Part shown: in pieces, positions 60,533 to 64,000 of the stretch
Position numbering within the stretch: position 1 is the first letter of the stretch
How the letters are laid out: each line of letters opens with the position of its first letter
Source: Dendrocalamus latiflorus
Taxonomy: Eukaryota > Streptophyta > Magnoliopsida > Poales > Poaceae
Reading direction: 5' to 3'
DNA: 64,000 nucleotides
NCBI GenBank assembly: GCA_017311315.1
Contig: CM029617.1
Span: 3,700,681-3,764,680, forward strand
Notes under the pieces: generated by a model
What the model was told of the DNA's origin: nothing
Seen by the model: the letters and a program-made list of their open reading frames with translations, nothing else
Databases searched by the model: none
Made by a program: the position numbers and the translations under genes

Positions 60533-62090
60533 TCAAACCCTGTACGCGATGCCCACCTCGATCAGGGAGGTGTGGGGGATGCCGAGCACGACGGCGGGCC
60601 TCCGCGAGTTGCGCCGGAGGAACCCGTAGACGACGTTGATGGCGAACTTCTTGATCGCCGACGACGAGTCGTGGGCGAACACGCAGGTGTGGCCGATCAT
60701 GTACGACACGCCGGCCTCCCTCTCCTCCAGCAGCTCCTTCACCTCGCTCTTCGCCCACGCCGGCGCCTCCACGAACCGCACCTTCTTGATGTCGGCGTTG
60801 AAGCTGTCGATCTCGCGGGAGCTCATCAGCGCGTTCAAGACCTCGTTGGACCCTGCAGAGATGAGCGACATCTCGCTCGAGGAGGCCAGCTCAGAGCCCT
60901 CCTGCTGGAGGAACTCGACAACCTTCATGAGCAGCTGGTTCTCGAAGTTGAAATGGTCCCAGCTGCCTTCCTTGTACCCGAACCGCACAACACAGCGGAA
61001 CAGGTGGTTCTCCGGGTGCCCGATCCTCCCCACCAGGAAGCGATGGTCAGGCGAGACCTTCGGCACGGTGAGCGTCTGCAGCGAGACGAAGATGAGCACC
61101 CGGTGGAACGCTGGGAAGTTGGTCACGAAGTGCGCGAACATGGGAGGGACTCCATTGATGGTGTTCGAGTAGATGAAGCCGACTCCGGGGACGCGGACGA
61201 GGCCAATGCCGGAGCTCAGCTTGAGGAGGTGGTCGAGGCAGACCTTGTTCTGCAGCTCATACTCCAGCTTCTTCGCGGTCCCGTAGTGCCACGTGGACAT
61301 GACTAGCAGTGTGATCAGTGATAGCAGGAGCGGCAGCCAACCTCCATGGGGCACCTTGGCAAGACATGCTGACAGATAGAGGAGCTCAATGGATCCGAAG
61401 CCAATGGTGAAGAGAGCTGCCCATAGAACAGAGCGGTTCCACACCGTGGTGATGACGAGGAATATGAGGCATGTGGTAGCAAACATCACCGAGATCACAG
61501 CAAGGCCTGAAAGGGAGATGCGTATCTATTAGTTAGGACTAATAAGGCCCCTTATGCAGCAGCAAACTAAGTGTCGCTCGTTACAGCTTCAGCCTCTAAT
61601 TTCTTAATTTCGTTATTTTCTATTTTTTAGTATTTTCTTCTTTATTTTTTCTTTTATTTTCTTTTATTATTTTGCATTATTTAGGATGATATAATCTTTT
61701 TTATTTTTCAAATTTAATTACGCTGAAAAATCTATTTTCAACTACAATACAAAGTAATTCAGAAACTTAGGCTTTAAAGTTCAAATGAGCTCGACCTAAA
61801 AACTATAAACAGCTCAGTAACAAGTACATATATACCATAGGCGTTCCCAATCATCTCTGTGTCTCGGAATCCAATTGTAACGGCCAAACACAAGAACATC
61901 AGAACCCAGTTCACCTCCGGGATGTATATCTGCCCATGGACACGGCTTGATGTGTGTACGACCTTTATCCGCGGGAAGCACCCCAAAGCCCTGCACTGAC
62001 TTATGATGGAAAATGTAGCTGAGATGATTGCTTGACTCCCAACAACTGTAGCTAGTGTTGCAATGATCAAAACCAGCCAAAACACACGGT
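60533..62090 (-). CDS. HAK24: KT/HAK/KUP potassium transporter (3' portion, partial)
   Basis: Proton-coupled K+ uptake carrier of the plasma membrane or tonoplast (family knowledge). Two coding exons are visible, 62090-61836 and 61506-60533, joined by a GT-AG intron of 329 bp, giving about 409 of the usual 750-800 residues. The first contains hallmark membrane-segment sequence ATFSIISQCRALGCFPRIKV and CLAVTIGFRDTEMIGNAYG. The second starts LAVISVMFATT, has more hydrophobic segments, then the long cytosolic C-terminal domain ending PAVVLGIPHTSLIEVGIAYRV. The amino-terminal exons, including the family GVVYGDLGTSPLY-type motif, are not found up to 64000, so they lie beyond a large intron or are missing. 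The symbol rests on recalled position beside TUB3 on rice chromosome 6. Confidence 0.93.
61507..61835. other. transporter intron with T-rich insert
   Basis: Most of this intron (61600-61760) is a T/A-rich segment (ttttatttttcttttatttt) resembling the MITE-like segments at 26130 and 28690, so a transposon probably enlarged the intron. Confidence 0.5.
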
Positions 62091-62301
62091 CTGAATAGGA
62101 AATGAAACACAAACAGACGCAAATATTAGCAGGAGAAAATGCTTTCAGTTACATTAAGAAAAACAAAGATAAATCTACATGCATACTGCTCGGTAAAAAA
62201 ATCTACATGCATACTGCTCGGTAAAAGCAGGCTCACTAAACATTCTATAAGTAACTGGAAGAACAAATGAAGCGGCTAGAAATTCACACATTAATTAGAA
62301 C

Positions 62302-62542
62302 AAGGGTATTGATAAACATCATCCGGATGTTTTCTTTCTAACTATCATCTAGATTTGTGACCGTTGGATTAGAGATCCAAGGGCCACAAATTCTCCCCAC
62401 CCCCTCCAAAAAAATTCACCCCCCTCCAAAAAAAATTCTCCCCCCTCCAAAAAAAGAGACCGTTGGATCTCTAATCCAACGGTCCGAAATTTAGATGATT
62501 GTTGGGAAGAAAACATCCGGGTGATACCTATATACACCCTTA
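62302..62542. mobile_element. foldback MITE, ccgttggattagaga family, copy 2
   Basis: Arms aagggtattgataaacatca and, reversed, aagggtgtatataggtatca continue through catccggatgttttc and ccgttggattagagatcca. The centre is A/C-rich. It lies just upstream of the first visible transporter exon, presumably in an intron. Opposite orientation to 49846-50084. Confidence 0.8.
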
Positions 62543-64000
62543 GAAGAAATAGGATATAATGTAGTACATCGCAACAATGCACCCTCATGCCTCATCATAA
62601 CAGTGCATATTTCTCCTTTTTTTTGAGTAAATGTGTTGCGAAATTCAAATTGAATAGTCTCATGTACAATATATGAAATGTGTCATTTGAACTCTAGCAT
62701 AGTACATAGTATGCGTGAGAAACTAGGTTTTGCAAAGTACAAATAATATATGTAAACCCGATCAACATGCTTCCAAATACCTCAAGCATTTATATAAAAG
62801 ACTATTGTTGCCAGTTGCCTATCAAGGTAATTAAAGTTTTCTATTTTCATTTTGTTTTATGCCAAACTCTGATAACTTTTCACAGAGGTAAACTTAATCT
62901 TGGTAATTAAGCTAAAACAAGATATTTCTTTTTGCCCATAGGATTGTCTTTTTAATGTTTGTGCGCAATGATCAAAATATCTCCAAATAAATTTTAGGTG
63001 CATGGAACATATGAGTTAATGGCTTATGATCCTTGCTAGAAATGATTATAATCAAGTTAACTAAGATTCTATTTCTCACTCATCTTTACTACCTTAAAAG
63101 AATCAATTGGTGATGGTAGTTATCTATTTGCCATCACCACCCCGCACTGACAGGTGGGCCCTATTGTTAGTCTCCACCCCCAACCAAGCTATCATTTTTT
63201 TTATAAATAATTCATATTTTTATTAGAAATAACAGAAATATATCCACACTAACATTTTTTTTACAGATATGGCTTCCAGCCGTCGAACCATTGGGCGACT
63301 GAAACCTACCACCCAACGGACGCGCAACACGCAAACAATCCGTGGGCCGTTGGGTGACATAATTATAGTCGCCGAACCGTCAGGCGACTTCTTTCAGTTG
63401 CTCAGCGATTAGGCGGCTACAATTCCAATCGTCCAACCCTTCAGCGACTGGAGGTGCATATAAATCAGCCGCGCGATCGAGCCCGTGAAGCGCCGACGCT
63501 GCGCGGTGAATAGAAAGTAGAGGGGAAAGAAAGAAGAGGAGGAGAGGAAAGAAAAAAGAGAGGAGAGGAGAGAGAGAGAGAGAGGTTCCGTTATTTCTGT
63601 TAGGTAATTGTTTTATATGTTGCAGTCAATATTTTTTATATGAAGTACATAGTTTAGTTAGTGTATTGTAGCTGTAGAAAAAAATAGTACAACTTTGGTA
63701 TAGAAAATTTAGTCAATGTAGTTATAAAAAATTAGCTGTCGTAGAAACCTGTAGCTGTAGAAAATTTAGTGAACATAGTTATAGAAAATTAGCATCCGTA
63801 CGAAATTGTAGTTGTAGAAAATGTAGTCAATGTTACGAACAAATTAAGCCTCCGTAGAAATTTGTAGTTATTCAAAAAACAATCAATATTTTTGTAAGAA
63901 TTAAATAGTTTGCTTTGTACAAAACAATAACACGTAATATTTATGATTAATTATAATTGAATGTAATGCTGTTAGTACACTAAAAATTTATGTGTACCGT
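62543..64000. other. probable transporter intron or 5' flank, repeat arrays
   Basis: No transporter exon recognised. 63260-63450 has recurrent gtcgccgaaccgtcaggcga-type motifs with gcatataaatc after them, like an LTR promoter. 63540-63590 is GA-rich. 63660-63890 is a degenerate tandem array of a roughly 66-70-bp unit containing tgtagaaaatttagtcaatg and gttatagaaaattag. Confidence 0.4.

Noticed and set aside
63660..63890. CRISPR-like or satellite array
   Set aside because: The repeats are degenerate, directly adjacent and without unique spacers in a plant nuclear context; described only as a decayed tandem array.

Overview
The window is nuclear DNA from a grass, almost certainly rice (Oryza). 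Genes have GT-AG introns and GC-rich first exons, and they sit in AT-rich intergenic DNA packed with small DNA transposons. Six loci are recognisable. They are a beta-tubulin gene (2380-4538, +), a patellin-type SEC14/GOLD gene (5750-7534, -), a decayed Twinkle-type organellar helicase copy (10285-13460, -), two SAUR genes (24679-24945, - and 55151-55552, +) and the 3' half of a KT/HAK/KUP potassium transporter (60533-62090, -), whose upstream exons are not visible before the window ends. From memory, this gene set matches rice chromosome 6 around TUB3 and HAK24, read in reverse of the reference order. That assignment is recall, not a search.

Layout. 0-2.4 kb is a repeat-rich flank with an LTR-like stretch. 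2.4-7.7 kb holds tubulin and patellin in convergent orientation. 7.7-10.3 kb is intergenic with two MITEs. 10.3-13.5 kb is the Twinkle-like pseudogene. A 3.26-kb hAT element related to the rice Dart group (13590-16846) lies 130 bp upstream of its putative start, with perfect 8-bp target duplications and one nonsense codon in an otherwise open transposase. 17-54.9 kb is accessory DNA: one SAUR gene, a Mutator/plant-mobile-domain remnant, and non-autonomous elements, many with readable target-site duplications. 55-62.1 kb holds the second SAUR, a further hAT-like element and the potassium transporter. 62.1-64 kb is MITE-bearing and tandem-repeat sequence, probably a large transporter intron.

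No operon-like organisation or undescribed multi-gene system was found, and no CRISPR array, rRNA or tRNA was recognised. The most distinctive feature is the transposon landscape. Several unrelated non-autonomous families (19.4, 22.1, 32.9, 43.0, 44.7 and 57.5 kb) share one architecture: terminal inverted repeats, a family-specific short motif repeated near the ends, and a very GC-rich, often tandemly repeated core that is open in several frames. In three of them the measured tandem periods are multiples of three, and in two they are not. A second theme is an approximately 250-290-bp repeat family with at least eleven copies in the window, six of them in same-orientation pairs.
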